From Chitinophagaceae bacterium (GTDB lineage Bacteria; Bacteroidota; Bacteroidia; Chitinophagales; Chitinophagaceae): DNA of 60,646 nucleotides. Under the pieces are notes generated by a model, which did not search any database, was not told the DNA's origin, and saw only the letters and a list, made by a program, of their open reading frames with translations. The stretch is taken from the NCBI GenBank assembly GCA_027484165.1, contig JAIXWH010000083.1, positions 1 to 60,646 on the forward strand. Reading direction: 5' to 3'. Shown piece by piece: positions 8,757-17,455 of this stretch (positions are counted from its first letter, which is position 1; each line of letters starts with the position of its first letter). The translations under genes and the position numbers were made by a program.

Positions 8757-9986
8757 TTGTTATACAATTTTTTTACCATACTTTATTCTTTAGGCATTCA
8801 CATTGCTTCGATTTTTAATAAAAAAGCAAAGCTGTGGGTAAAAGGTAGAGTCGATTTTCCAAAATTAGATTTTAAGCAAAAAACAATCTGGGTACACTGC
8901 GCAAGCTTAGGAGAATTTGAGCAAGGAAAACCTGTTTTAGAAGCTATAAAAATTAAGTACCCAAAATATCCTATTGTTTTAAGTTTTTTCTCTCCCAGTG
9001 GCTACGAAATCAAAAAAAAATACACTGGGGCTGATCATATTATTTATCTACCTATTGACACTAAACGAAATGCTGAAAAACTCATAAAAACAATCAACCC
9101 TGCAATTGTGATTTGGGTGAAATACGAATATTGGTTTAATTTTCTGAATGAGCTGAAAAAAAATCAAATTCCTGTATTGTTGATCTCGGGTATCTTTAGA
9201 AAATCACAGCCCTTTTTCAAATGGTATGGAAAAAAATGGAGAAATATTTTAAGTGCTTTTGAACACTTATTTGTTCAAAATGAAAGTTCAATAAAATTAC
9301 TGGACACATTAAACCTTAAATCAAAAACAACCCTTTCTGGTGATACAAGATTTGACAGGGTCATCGAAATCGCAGAAAAAAAAGAAGGGGTTCCAGGGAT
9401 TTTAGAATTTATTAATAATCACCCTGTCCTTGTTGCTGGAAGTACTTGGGAAGATGATGAATCCATACTCGTTCACTTCACAAACAACAGAAAAGATTTC
9501 AAATTTATCATTGCCCCACATGAAATAAGTAAAAGCAATTTACAAGATCTAAAAAAAGAATTCAAACAATCTTTTTTTTATTCTGAAATCAATAATATAA
9601 CCAACATTTCGGAATACAAGGTGTTGATTATCGATTGCATTGGATTGCTATCAAAACTATATCAATATGCAACTATAACTTATGTTGGTGGAGGTTTTAA
9701 CAGCAGTGGAATTCACAATACATTAGAAGCTGCTGTTTATGGCAAACCGGTAATTTTTGGTCCAGTGTATGAAAAATTTGCAGAGGCCAAAGGATTGGTA
9801 AACGCAAGTGCCGCATTTTCTATAAATAGTGCTATCGAATTGGAAGAAAAACTTTTTGAATTAATCAATCATAGTGAATTGCTAAATCAATCTGGACAGC
9901 TAGCTAAAGAATATGTTTACGCAAATAGAGGTGCTACAGAGAAAATTCTGGCTTATGTTGCAGAAAAACGTCTTTTAACCAACTGA
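8757..9986 (+). CDS. waaA: 3-deoxy-D-manno-octulosonic acid (Kdo) transferase
   Basis: 409 aa GT30 glycosyltransferase that attaches Kdo to lipid A precursor at the inner membrane. An N-terminal hydrophobic anchor (residues 1-20) precedes WVHCASLGEFEQG, which holds the conserved acidic residue E53. The C-terminal YVGGGFNSSGIHNTLEAA and KPVIFGP motifs match the family's nucleotide-sugar-binding region. The start is a TTG: there is no in-frame ATG in the first 90 codons and the promoter sits just upstream. Its 3' end overlaps the convergent gene by 34 bases. Divergence from the nucleotide-sugar operon groups it with envelope polysaccharide functions. Confidence 0.92.
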   Translation: MLYNFFTILYSLGIHIASIFNKKAKLWVKGRVDFPKLDFKQKTIWVHCASLGEFEQGKPVLEAIKIKYPKYPIVLSFFSPSGYEIKKKYTGADHIIYLPIDTKRNAEKLIKTINPAIVIWVKYEYWFNFLNELKKNQIPVLLISGIFRKSQPFFKWYGKKWRNILSAFEHLFVQNESSIKLLDTLNLKSKTTLSGDTRFDRVIEIAEKKEGVPGILEFINNHPVLVAGSTWEDDESILVHFTNNRKDFKFIIAPHEISKSNLQDLKKEFKQSFFYSEINNITNISEYKVLIIDCIGLLSKLYQYATITYVGGGFNSSGIHNTLEAAVYGKPVIFGPVYEKFAEAKGLVNASAAFSINSAIELEEKLFELINHSELLNQSGQLAKEYVYANRGATEKILAYVAEKRLLTN

Positions 9987-11083
9987 TTAAATTGTTTAAC
10001 GGTATTACTCTTCTCATCCCAGGCAAATTTTATTTTCAACTCTCTTCTAATCCAGTATTCAGCTTCAGGATAGATACTGAAAGCATTGATTGTCTTTATG
10101 CTCCTATCGTACATTGCTTCATCTCCGTTAAACAATTCATTGATAAATAAAAAGCGTTCATTAATGGATATTGCTTTTTTTAGATCCTTGATGGGCTCAC
10201 TATTTATTTGTTCTGAAACCACTTGATTTTCTTGTTTCAACTTATCGTTTATTGATAAATGTGATACAACATGATCATGAGTTTCAAATGGGTTTGTTTG
10301 ATGTTCTTCAATTCGTTGATGAAGCAAAGTTGGAATTTCTTCTAGCGGATCAAAAAGCATCAAAGGCTTATTAACTGAACTTACAGTATTTTTAATTTCG
10401 GCACTTTTTTTAATTTGCTGTAGCTCTTCTTCGATGGCAGATTCATCTAATTCTAACATCATGACCACTTTTTCTTCCTCTTTTAATTCTTCCAGTGGTT
10501 TTGATATTTCATCTGCCAAAATGATAACGGCAGATTCATCCGAATTCTTTTCTTCATTTTCAATTTTAAAAACATCAACCATTTCTTCATTGAAGCCAAC
10601 CAATATTTCTTTAACCCCTTCTTTTTCTATATTAAATTCTTCGGAAGGTTTTGATATTACTTCAGTTAAATTTTTACTGTCAACTTGGTCTGTATTTTTT
10701 TCTTCATTTTCAGTTTGAATATCAGCTTCCAATTCTTCATTGAAGCCAACCACCATTTCTGTGACCTCATTTTTTTCTTCCTCAATGAAATCATCAATCA
10801 TAAATTCAATAATTGCATTTTTGGAAATAGTCGCAGGATTTTCTTCTGGCAAAACTATTGATGGAATATCAATATTAACTGCAGAATGATATTGAACAGA
10901 AGCTGTCGTATTTTTTAAATGGAGCAATTCAGATTGAAGCATCTGAACTGTAATCAACAATTCATCTAAGCTAACATTTTTTGTGATTTGCTCTTTAAGT
11001 CTTTCACAGAGCGTCTCCACTCTTTCCATATCAAATATTTTACGATAGTTAATTAAATTAATGTAGAATTTTGTTTTGCTCAT
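9953..11083 (-). CDS. Conserved Bacteroidetes hypothetical protein with internal acidic duplication
   Basis: 376 aa, no named function. Three parts are visible: an N-terminal helical segment (about 19-60, with LDELLITVQMLQSELL), a long Glu-rich low-complexity middle, and a C-terminal domain (about 298-376) with INERFLFINELFNGD, a block I recognise as recurrent in uncharacterised Bacteroidetes proteins. No signal peptide or membrane segment, so it is probably cytoplasmic. Residues 103-151 and 153-201 are a direct duplication. An alternative start is the Met at residue 19 (base 11029). A TATCTTTA box at 11113-11120 (minus) may drive it. Confidence 0.7.
   Translation of the reverse strand: MSKTKFYINLINYRKIFDMERVETLCERLKEQITKNVSLDELLITVQMLQSELLHLKNTTASVQYHSAVNIDIPSIVLPEENPATISKNAIIEFMIDDFIEEEKNEVTEMVVGFNEELEADIQTENEEKNTDQVDSKNLTEVISKPSEEFNIEKEGVKEILVGFNEEMVDVFKIENEEKNSDESAVIILADEISKPLEELKEEEKVVMMLELDESAIEEELQQIKKSAEIKNTVSSVNKPLMLFDPLEEIPTLLHQRIEEHQTNPFETHDHVVSHLSINDKLKQENQVVSEQINSEPIKDLKKAISINERFLFINELFNGDEAMYDRSIKTINAFSIYPEAEYWIRRELKIKFAWDEKSNTVKQFNQLVKRRFSAT
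10481..10777 (-). repeat. Tandem in-gene duplication of about 150 bp
   Basis: Two copies, 10631-10777 and 10481-10627, encode aligned 49-residue acidic repeats sharing VGFNEE, ENEEKN and EISKP/VISKP blocks with a 50-residue offset. DNA identity is still visible (for example the shared cttcattgaagccaacca stretches), so the duplication is fairly recent or maintained. Confidence 0.75.
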
Positions 11084-11152
11084 TGAACATAAACAACAAT
11101 CTTTGCAGTTCTAAAGATAAAGTTACAAACTCAATTTTAAATAAATCAGTTA

Positions 11153-11722
11153 ATGTTTATTGAACCCAATTATAAAGGAGAAAAAAGAGGCTGGATTGAA
11201 GTGATTTGCGGTAGTATGTTTAGTGGCAAAACTGAAGAATTGATCCGAAGATTAAAACGAGTCAAAATAGCCAATCTCAAGGTTGAAATCTTCAAACCTA
11301 TGATTGACAAGCGTTATCACGACACCAATATTGTAAGCCACGATACCAATACGATACATTCCACACCTGTAGAAAGTGCTAAAAAGATTTTAGAATTAGC
11401 TGTTGATGTAGATGTTGTTGGTATTGACGAAGCTCAATTTTTCGACGATGAAATTACAGAAGTATGTGAAACACTGGCTCTGAAAGGCATAAGAGTGATT
11501 GTTGCAGGATTGGATATGGATTATATGGGCAATCCTTTTGGACAAATGCCCAACCTTTTATCCATTGCAGACTATATTACCAAGCTCCATGCTATTTGTA
11601 TGAAATGTGGCAATATTGCCAACATCAGTTATAGAAAAACGGCTGATGCTGAACAGGTTTTATTGGGCGAAAAAGACATTTATGAACCCAGATGCAGAAA
11701 TTGTGCTCAATCTAAAGATTAA
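11153..11722 (+). CDS. tdk: Thymidine kinase
   Basis: 189 aa type II thymidine kinase. The P-loop GSMFSGKT is at residues 20-27, the catalytic base is E93 in the Walker B-like VGIDEAQFF, and the C-terminal zinc-binding lasso has two Cys pairs (CMKC, CRNC). It phosphorylates thymidine for salvage. The stop overlaps the rimM start by one base (TAATG), so the two are translationally coupled. Confidence 0.95.
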   Translation: MFIEPNYKGEKRGWIEVICGSMFSGKTEELIRRLKRVKIANLKVEIFKPMIDKRYHDTNIVSHDTNTIHSTPVESAKKILELAVDVDVVGIDEAQFFDDEITEVCETLALKGIRVIVAGLDMDYMGNPFGQMPNLLSIADYITKLHAICMKCGNIANISYRKTADAEQVLLGEKDIYEPRCRNCAQSKD

Positions 11723-12237
11723 TGTCGCAATATTTTAAAATAGGGAAATTTGCAGCAAGTTTTGGACTTTCCGGGAACTTAGTTTTACAACACAGTCTAG
11801 GAAAAAAAACAACTTTAAAAGGGCTTGAAGTACTTTACTTAGAGTCCCCTAAAGATAATTTTATGCCCTATTTTATTGAAAACTCCTCCATAAAAAGTGA
11901 AACAGAAACCTATATCAAATTAGAAGGAATAAACACAAAAGAGGCAGCTAGAATATTAACACCAAAAGAAGTGTGGCTTGAAGAAAATGATTTTCAGAAA
12001 TTTGCTCAAAAATCGGCTCCAATTGCATTGCTGGGATTCAATTTGATTAACGAAGATTTAGATCTAGGTGAAATTATTGAAGTTATTGAACAGCCTCACC
12101 AGGTTTTATGCACTGTCATTTACAAAGGCAATGAAGCCTTGATTCCTATTCACCAGGATAACCTAATAAAAATCGATAAAAAAAGTAAGAAGGTTTTTGT
12201 AGAACTACCAGAAGGACTGCTTGATATTTATGGATAA
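11722..12237 (+). CDS. rimM: Ribosome maturation factor RimM
   Basis: 171 aa. The N-terminal RimM domain starts with YFKIGKFAASFGLSGNLVL (the usual G-x-hG motif); the C-terminal PRC-barrel carries LGEIIEVIEQPHQVL and the closing ALIPIHQDNLIKID...LPEGLLDIY pattern typical of Bacteroidetes RimM. It assists 30S head assembly via ribosomal protein S19. Start shares a base with the tdk stop. Confidence 0.93.
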   Translation: MSQYFKIGKFAASFGLSGNLVLQHSLGKKTTLKGLEVLYLESPKDNFMPYFIENSSIKSETETYIKLEGINTKEAARILTPKEVWLEENDFQKFAQKSAPIALLGFNLINEDLDLGEIIEVIEQPHQVLCTVIYKGNEALIPIHQDNLIKIDKKSKKVFVELPEGLLDIYG

Positions 12238-12239
12238 TT

Positions 12240-12396
12240 ATCGATTTGAAGATGGGTCAATTTGAAGATTTAAAGATGAAGAAATGAGAAGATTGGGTTT
12301 GAAGTATTATAAGTGAAGGTTGAAGTTAGATTTTAACACAGAACAAAAAATCTAAACCGAGATTCTATCAAATCGACAAATTTTCAAATCTCTGAA
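12240..12396 (+). repeat. TTTGAAGAT-rich imperfect inverted repeat (MITE/REP-like) between convergent genes
   Basis: The left part repeats TTTGAAGAT (12245-12275) and the right part carries the inverse pattern (caaattttcaaatctc, about 12375-12392), so the element could fold back on itself. A related element lies at 36230-36380. No coding capacity is apparent. Its role is unknown. Confidence 0.5.
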
Positions 12397-13146
12397 TCAA
12401 TTCACTTTTTTCAACTGCTGCATTAATGCTTTAAATTCTTTAGGTATTTCTGCAAATATTTCATGATGCTTTTCATTTTCATCCTCAAAAATTAATTTAT
12501 AAGAATGAAGTGCCAATCTGCTGATCAATGGGCGCTCTTCTTCATCATGCTTGCTTAATTTATATTTCTTTTTGATTGAAGATAACAAAACAGGCTTACC
12601 ATCACCATACAATACATCACAAGCTAATGGATGACCAATATTTTTTGAATGGACTCTGATTTGATGTGTTCTGCCAGTAAATAATTGAAAGGATACTAAA
12701 GAATAGTTTTTGTAAGATTCCAAAACTTGATACCCTGTTGTAGAAGGTTTGCCATTTCTATGAACATTCATCAAACCCTTATGAAGTGGGTGCTCTGATA
12801 TGGGGGCATCGATTAAGCCAGATTCCTCCGTAGGTTTGCCCAAAACAACTCCAACATAATATTTCTCAATTTTTCGGCCTTCAAACAATTGAGATAAATA
12901 TTTGTGTGTATGTTCATTTTTTGCAAAAAGAATAAGTCCACTTGTATCTTTATCTAATCGATGTACAGTAAAAATATGTCCGTACTTTTCAATCAAAATA
13001 TCTTTCAATGATTTTTCAGATTGCTCTCTGTCTGGAATACTCAACATTCCTGCAGGTTTGTCAATCGCAATAAAATCATCATTCTCAAAAATGATTTGAA
13101 TTTGATTTTTAGCCACTTTAATATCAGGATTTCTTTTTTGATGCAT
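12397..13146 (-). CDS. RluA-family pseudouridine synthase
   Basis: 249 aa. The catalytic motif HRLDKDTSGLILFAKN (around residue 61-76) contains the conserved Asp of RluA enzymes; GRTHQIRVHSKNIGHPL (around 158-174) is the second signature. No S4 domain is present. It isomerises uridines in rRNA or tRNA; target sites cannot be predicted. Its start overlaps the end of the RluB-type gene by 23 bases, so two pseudouridine synthases are co-transcribed. Confidence 0.9.
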   Translation of the reverse strand: MHQKRNPDIKVAKNQIQIIFENDDFIAIDKPAGMLSIPDREQSEKSLKDILIEKYGHIFTVHRLDKDTSGLILFAKNEHTHKYLSQLFEGRKIEKYYVGVVLGKPTEESGLIDAPISEHPLHKGLMNVHRNGKPSTTGYQVLESYKNYSLVSFQLFTGRTHQIRVHSKNIGHPLACDVLYGDGKPVLLSSIKKKYKLSKHDEEERPLISRLALHSYKLIFEDENEKHHEIFAEIPKEFKALMQQLKKVN

Positions 13147-14134
13147 TCATGTATTTCAACAATCTGATTTCCTTTTCACTTAAATAACGCCATTTCCCTC
13201 TTTCCACATTCTTTTTAGTCAGCCCCGCATACATTACTCTATCCAATGCCTTAACGTCATAGCTTAAATGTTCAAATATCCTTCTTACAATCCTATTTCT
13301 TCCGCTATGTATTTCTATGCCAATGATTGATTTGTCTTTTGAATCAGCATATGCTAAAGTATCCACATGAACCTGCCCATCTTCCAAAATCAATCCCTTT
13401 AGTATTTTGTCAAAATCACCTTTAGTTAAAGGTTTGTCGAGCTTTGCCTCATACACTTTTTTAATTTCAAAACTTGGATGTGATAACTTTTGAGTTAAAT
13501 CACCATCGTTTGTAAGCAACAATACTCCAGAGGTGTTTCTGTCCAATCTGCCAATAGGATAAACTCTTTCTTCTGTAGCGCTCTTTATCAATTGCAGTAC
13601 AGTTTTTCTTCCTTGAGGATCGTCGGTGGTAGTAATATAATCCTTAGGTTTGTTTAATAAAATATATTGCAGATTTTTCGTTACAAACAATTGTTTGTTA
13701 TTATATAGTATCTGATCTGTAGGTTGTATCTTATACCCTGGTTCTTTAACAATAGTACCATTAATTTTCACTTTACCATCTGTTATTAATGATACAGCAT
13801 CCCTTCTTGAACATATACCACAATGAGCTAAATATTTGTTCAAAGGCATTACACTATTTAATCCAGGAGTTGAAGTTTTCGAGTTGGATTTATTTACTTC
13901 AATCTTCGTTTTGACTGGGTTTTTGACAGAGTCTTTGACAGGCTTACTTTGTTCTTTCTTAGGGCTTCTTTCTTCAGCCTTCTTTGCCATTCTTGCCTGG
14001 TACTTTTCCTCTTTTACCTTGTCAAAATAAGCTGCTCTTTCTTTTTTGATTTTCTTTTTTTCCTGGCGAAATGCTTCTTTTACAGCGCTGTTTTTTTTCT
14101 TGACAACAAATTTTTGAAATGGAGACTGACTCAT
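13124..14134 (-). CDS. RluB-family pseudouridine synthase with Lys-rich N-terminus
   Basis: About 336 aa from the Met at 14134 (MSQSPFQKF...); a start at 14161 is also open. After a basic, charged extension of about 95 residues comes an S4 RNA-binding domain (MPLNKYLAHCGICSRRDA), then the RluB/RsuA-type catalytic domain with the Asp in YPIGRLDRNTSGVLLLTNDG. By family it modifies 23S rRNA. The basic extension is common in Bacteroidetes and likely aids RNA contact. TATCTTCG at 14175-14182 (minus) is a possible -7 box. Confidence 0.9.
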   Translation of the reverse strand: MSQSPFQKFVVKKKNSAVKEAFRQEKKKIKKERAAYFDKVKEEKYQARMAKKAEERSPKKEQSKPVKDSVKNPVKTKIEVNKSNSKTSTPGLNSVMPLNKYLAHCGICSRRDAVSLITDGKVKINGTIVKEPGYKIQPTDQILYNNKQLFVTKNLQYILLNKPKDYITTTDDPQGRKTVLQLIKSATEERVYPIGRLDRNTSGVLLLTNDGDLTQKLSHPSFEIKKVYEAKLDKPLTKGDFDKILKGLILEDGQVHVDTLAYADSKDKSIIGIEIHSGRNRIVRRIFEHLSYDVKALDRVMYAGLTKKNVERGKWRYLSEKEIRLLKYMNASKKKS

Positions 14135-14210
14135 ATAAGTGAAGTTTATGCTGTTTTCCAACAGTAATGATTAACGAAGATACGCTTTTAATTTGATGAA
14201 ATAAAGACAC

Positions 14211-14241
14211 AAAAAAACGCATCTAGTTGATGCGTTTTTTT
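14211..14241 (-). terminator. Intrinsic terminator (bidirectional hairpin)
   Basis: A 13-bp stem (14211-14223 with 14229-14241) with a TAGTT loop and A/T runs on both flanks. It lies between the rluB-type gene and the Spy-like gene, which are both on the minus strand, and so ends the Spy-like transcript. Confidence 0.8.
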
Positions 14242-14257
14242 ATAAATAAGTAAGGGA

Positions 14258-14992
14258 TTAGTTCATTTTATACGAACCGTCATTAACCTGAATAATTTGG
14301 CTACTTGCTGGCTGATTGACCTTTAAATTTTCTTTTCTCATTTTAAAAAACTTACCCCTTTGGTCTTCTGTAAGTAATTTTAATTTGATTTCCTGATTTT
14401 GTTTTCTTGTTTCTTTAATCTGAAGTTTTTTCTCAAAATCATTCAATTGGTTGTTGTTTTTTATCGCTTCGATTTGCTCGATTTGCTTTGTATGCATTCC
14501 TCTAAGCTGCGCAACTTGTTCATCATTTAGTTTTAGATCAGATATCAACTTATTTAAACGCTCTTCAAACTCCTTTAAATTTTTTTGCTTATTGCCATCT
14601 TTTGCCACTGCTATTTTCCCTAATTGTTCACTTGTCAATAGTGACTTTCTTTTTTCTCTTGCCTCTTTCAAAATCATCGTTTTCTTATCATTAAATTCTT
14701 TTAATGTAATATTTTGATTTTTACTCAACTCCTCTATCCTATCTTTTGCCTCTTTTTTTATTTTCTTAAAATTTGCTTTTTGGTCATCAGTCAATGCAAG
14801 GTTTTCAGCCATTCTTCTTTTGTAATCAGACTTTTTACAACATGCTTTTTCTTCTTTTTTAACAAGAACCTCTTTTTTTACTACTGGGATTTTAGATTTG
14901 GCAGCTGGTTTTGATTTTGTTTTCTCTTGTGCATTAGCTTGTTGATTATATAATGCTGTGGCAAACAAAAATAAAATTGCGATTTTTTTCAT
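14258..14992 (-). CDS. Secreted Lys-rich Spy/CpxP-like helical protein
   Basis: 244 aa. A signal peptide (residues 1-22, cleavage after NAQ or ANA) leads into a Lys/Glu-rich helical protein. Three LTxxQ-type motifs (LTDDQKANF, LTSEQLGKI, LTEDQRGKF) and a LNDEQ motif are spread through it, as in Spy/CpxP/LTXXQ periplasmic proteins that chaperone unfolded envelope proteins or sense stress. Family assignment rests on this motif rather than on overall similarity. It has its own terminator downstream. Confidence 0.7.
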   Translation of the reverse strand: MKKIAILFLFATALYNQQANAQEKTKSKPAAKSKIPVVKKEVLVKKEEKACCKKSDYKRRMAENLALTDDQKANFKKIKKEAKDRIEELSKNQNITLKEFNDKKTMILKEAREKRKSLLTSEQLGKIAVAKDGNKQKNLKEFEERLNKLISDLKLNDEQVAQLRGMHTKQIEQIEAIKNNNQLNDFEKKLQIKETRKQNQEIKLKLLTEDQRGKFFKMRKENLKVNQPASSQIIQVNDGSYKMN

Positions 14993-15077
14993 AACTATAA
15001 ATTTAAAATTTGTGCTATAAGACCTTGTTTGAACAACTAAGTTTAATTAAAAATAAATATTTTTGGAGTCCGATATG

Positions 15078-16130
15078 CTATTCTGTTATTTTGTTTTTAT
15101 TGGCTAACTGTCCGCAAGCGGCGTCAATATCTTTTCCTCTGCTTCTTCTAACCCTTACATTCACTCGGTGTTTAGCCAAAAAATCAGTAAATAATTGGGT
15201 TTGGTCATCTTCAGGCTTTACAAATTCTGCTCCTGAAATAGGGTTATATTCGATTACATTAATTAAATGTGTGGGTATTTTTCTGTAAATTTTTATTAGT
15301 TCTTCAGCATCCTGAATACTGTCATTTTTATCTTTAAATAAGATATATTCCAGTGTAATATCATTCTTGGTTTGATCGTAAAAATAATTCAAAGCCTCTA
15401 TTAATAAATCGATGGTATTCGTTTCATTTATGGGCATGATTTCATCACGCTTTTTATCTGTTGGCGCATGCAATGAAAGCGCTAAATTAAATCTAACCTT
15501 ATCATCTCCCAATTGCTTAATCATTTTTGCTACACCCGCTGTTGAAACTGTAATCCTTTTAGGACTCATATTCATACTATCAGATGCTGTAATTCTATCA
15601 ATAGACTTCAACACATTTTTATAATTCAACAAGGGCTCACCCATTCCCATATACACAATATTAGAGAGCTTCTTTCCATAAATTTTTTCACTTTGCTCAT
15701 TCAGAATAGCAACCTGATCATATATCTCATCAAAACTTAAATTCCTTTTTCTCTCCATCTTTCCAGTTGCACAAAACTTGCAGGTAAGGCTACAACCAAT
15801 TTGTGACGATACACAGGCTGTATTTCTTTTTTCTGTTGGTATTAAAACTCCTTCTATAAGATGATTATCATAAGTTTTGAATCTGGATTTTACAGTACCG
15901 TCATTACTGTATTGAGTGGTATCAATTTTTATAGCATTCATCTCAAAATCATCAGCCAGTTTTTTTCTGAGATCTAATGACAAGTTGCTCATATCATCAA
16001 AATCGCGGGCTTGCTTTTTCCATAACCATTCGTAGGTTTGAATCGCTCGAAACTTTTTATCTCCGATAGATTCAAAATACTCTTTCAATTCTGGCAAACT
16101 TAATTCTCTGATGTTTTTACTGATTGGCAT
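15078..16130 (-). CDS. rlmN: Dual-specificity 23S rRNA/tRNA adenine-C2 methyltransferase RlmN
   Basis: 350 aa radical-SAM enzyme. The CxxxCxxC iron-sulfur ligands are C113, C117 and C120 (CSLTCKFC). MGMGEPLLNY near residue 161 and NVIEYNPI followed by the RxSRGKDIDAACGQL C-terminus with the catalytic Cys complete the RlmN pattern. It methylates A2503 of 23S rRNA and A37 of some tRNAs. A TATCTTTG box ends only 5 bases upstream of the ATG, so the mRNA is probably leaderless or nearly so. Confidence 0.95.
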   Translation of the reverse strand: MPISKNIRELSLPELKEYFESIGDKKFRAIQTYEWLWKKQARDFDDMSNLSLDLRKKLADDFEMNAIKIDTTQYSNDGTVKSRFKTYDNHLIEGVLIPTEKRNTACVSSQIGCSLTCKFCATGKMERKRNLSFDEIYDQVAILNEQSEKIYGKKLSNIVYMGMGEPLLNYKNVLKSIDRITASDSMNMSPKRITVSTAGVAKMIKQLGDDKVRFNLALSLHAPTDKKRDEIMPINETNTIDLLIEALNYFYDQTKNDITLEYILFKDKNDSIQDAEELIKIYRKIPTHLINVIEYNPISGAEFVKPEDDQTQLFTDFLAKHRVNVRVRRSRGKDIDAACGQLANKNKITE

Positions 16131-16134
16131 ATTG

Positions 16135-16142
16135 CAAAGATA
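16135..16142 (-). promoter_or_regulatory. -7 box of rlmN, abutting the start codon
   Basis: Minus strand reads TATCTTTG, four bases from the rlmN ATG (16130). Initiation about 6 bases downstream would fall at or next to the ATG. No clear -33 TTG at the usual distance. Confidence 0.5.
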
Positions 16143-16213
16143 ATCAACCTGAAATTGATTAAAATTGCTTGAATTGATGATTTTTAGTGATAAATTCAGT
16201 GATGGAAAGCCTT

Positions 16214-16221
16214 TATCTTTG
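16214..16221 (+). promoter_or_regulatory. -7 box of the thiolase gene
   Basis: TATCTTTG on the + strand, 36 bases before the thiolase ATG at 16258 and back to back with the rlmN box on the other strand, forming a divergent promoter region of about 90 bp. Confidence 0.5.
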
Positions 16222-16257
16222 TAAAGATTAGATTTATTGCAAATTAAACAGCAGATT

Positions 16258-17451
16258 ATGGAAACAGTTTATGTAATCGACTCAGTAAGAACCCCCATTG
16301 GAAAATATGGAGGTGCATTATCAGCAATAAGACCTGATGATTTATTAGCACATGTAATCAAAGCTTTGGTTAACAGAAACAAAAACATTGACGTTAATGC
16401 GATAGAAGATGTTATTGCAGGTGCTGCAAATCAATCTGGGGAAGACAACAGAAATGTTGCCAGAATGGCTTCCTTACTATCAGGACTACCTACAACTGTT
16501 GCAGGAAATACAGTAAACAGACTTTGTGCAAGTGGACTTCAATCCATAATGGATTGTGCGAGAGCTATTGCTTGTGGGGATGGGCAATTAATGATTGCAT
16601 GCGGTGTTGAGAGTATGAGCAGAGCACCTTTTGTAATGCCAAAAGCAGCGAGTGCATTTGATAGAAATGCACAGATTTTTGATACTACAATGGGATGGCG
16701 ATTCATTAACAGAAAGTTAGCTGAGGATTATTTCCCCTATTCTATGGGAGAAACTGCCGAAAATGTTGCTAAACAATGGAACATCAGCAGACATGCTCAG
16801 GATGAATTTGCAATGTCAAGTCAACAGAAATATACAGCCGCATTTAAAAATAATAAATTTAAAGACGAAATCATTCCTATTCAAGTTCAGGTGGGTAAAG
16901 AAGTATTTGAATTTGAACAGGATGAGCATCCAAGGTTATCCTCATTGGAAAAACTAGCTCAACTTAAGCCAGCATTCATCAAAGATGGAACTGTTACCGC
17001 AGGAAACAGTAGTGGCATTAATGACGGTGCTGCCGCTATGTTGCTAGCTAGTGAAGCTGCTGTAAAAAAATTCGGCTTAATCCCAATTGCAAAAATAAAA
17101 AGCATGGCTGTTGCAGGTGTAGAGCCTGCGGTAATGGGAATTGGACCTTTACCTGCTTCCCAAAAAGCATTAAAACGTGCAGGCCTAACTGTTAGTGAGC
17201 TTGATTTGGTTGAATTGAACGAGGCCTTTGCATCACAAAGCATTGCATGCATTCATGACCTGGGATTGGATTTAGAAAAAGTGAATGTAAATGGCGGCGC
17301 AATCGCGTTAGGTCATCCTCTCGGATGCAGTGGTGTCAGAATTTCAACAACTCTTATTCACGAAATGAAAAGAAGAAAAAGCAAATACGGACTTGCTACC
17401 ATGTGCGTGGGCGTAGGACAAGGAGCTGCTGTAATTTTTGAAGGAATGTAA
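16258..17451 (+). CDS. Acetyl-CoA C-acyltransferase (thiolase)
   Basis: 397 aa from the ATG at 16258; an upstream TTG at 16237 adds only seven unlikely residues. Thiolase signature residues are all present: the acyl-carrying Cys in NRLCASGLQSI, the His in GGAIALGHPLGCSG and the second Cys in MCVGVGQGAA. It cleaves or forms beta-ketoacyl-CoA in fatty acid or aromatic degradation. No other beta-oxidation gene is adjacent. It ends 4 bases from convergent hisS, without a hairpin between them. Confidence 0.92.
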   Translation: METVYVIDSVRTPIGKYGGALSAIRPDDLLAHVIKALVNRNKNIDVNAIEDVIAGAANQSGEDNRNVARMASLLSGLPTTVAGNTVNRLCASGLQSIMDCARAIACGDGQLMIACGVESMSRAPFVMPKAASAFDRNAQIFDTTMGWRFINRKLAEDYFPYSMGETAENVAKQWNISRHAQDEFAMSSQQKYTAAFKNNKFKDEIIPIQVQVGKEVFEFEQDEHPRLSSLEKLAQLKPAFIKDGTVTAGNSSGINDGAAAMLLASEAAVKKFGLIPIAKIKSMAVAGVEPAVMGIGPLPASQKALKRAGLTVSELDLVELNEAFASQSIACIHDLGLDLEKVNVNGGAIALGHPLGCSGVRISTTLIHEMKRRKSKYGLATMCVGVGQGAAVIFEGM

Positions 17452-17455
17452 TTCG

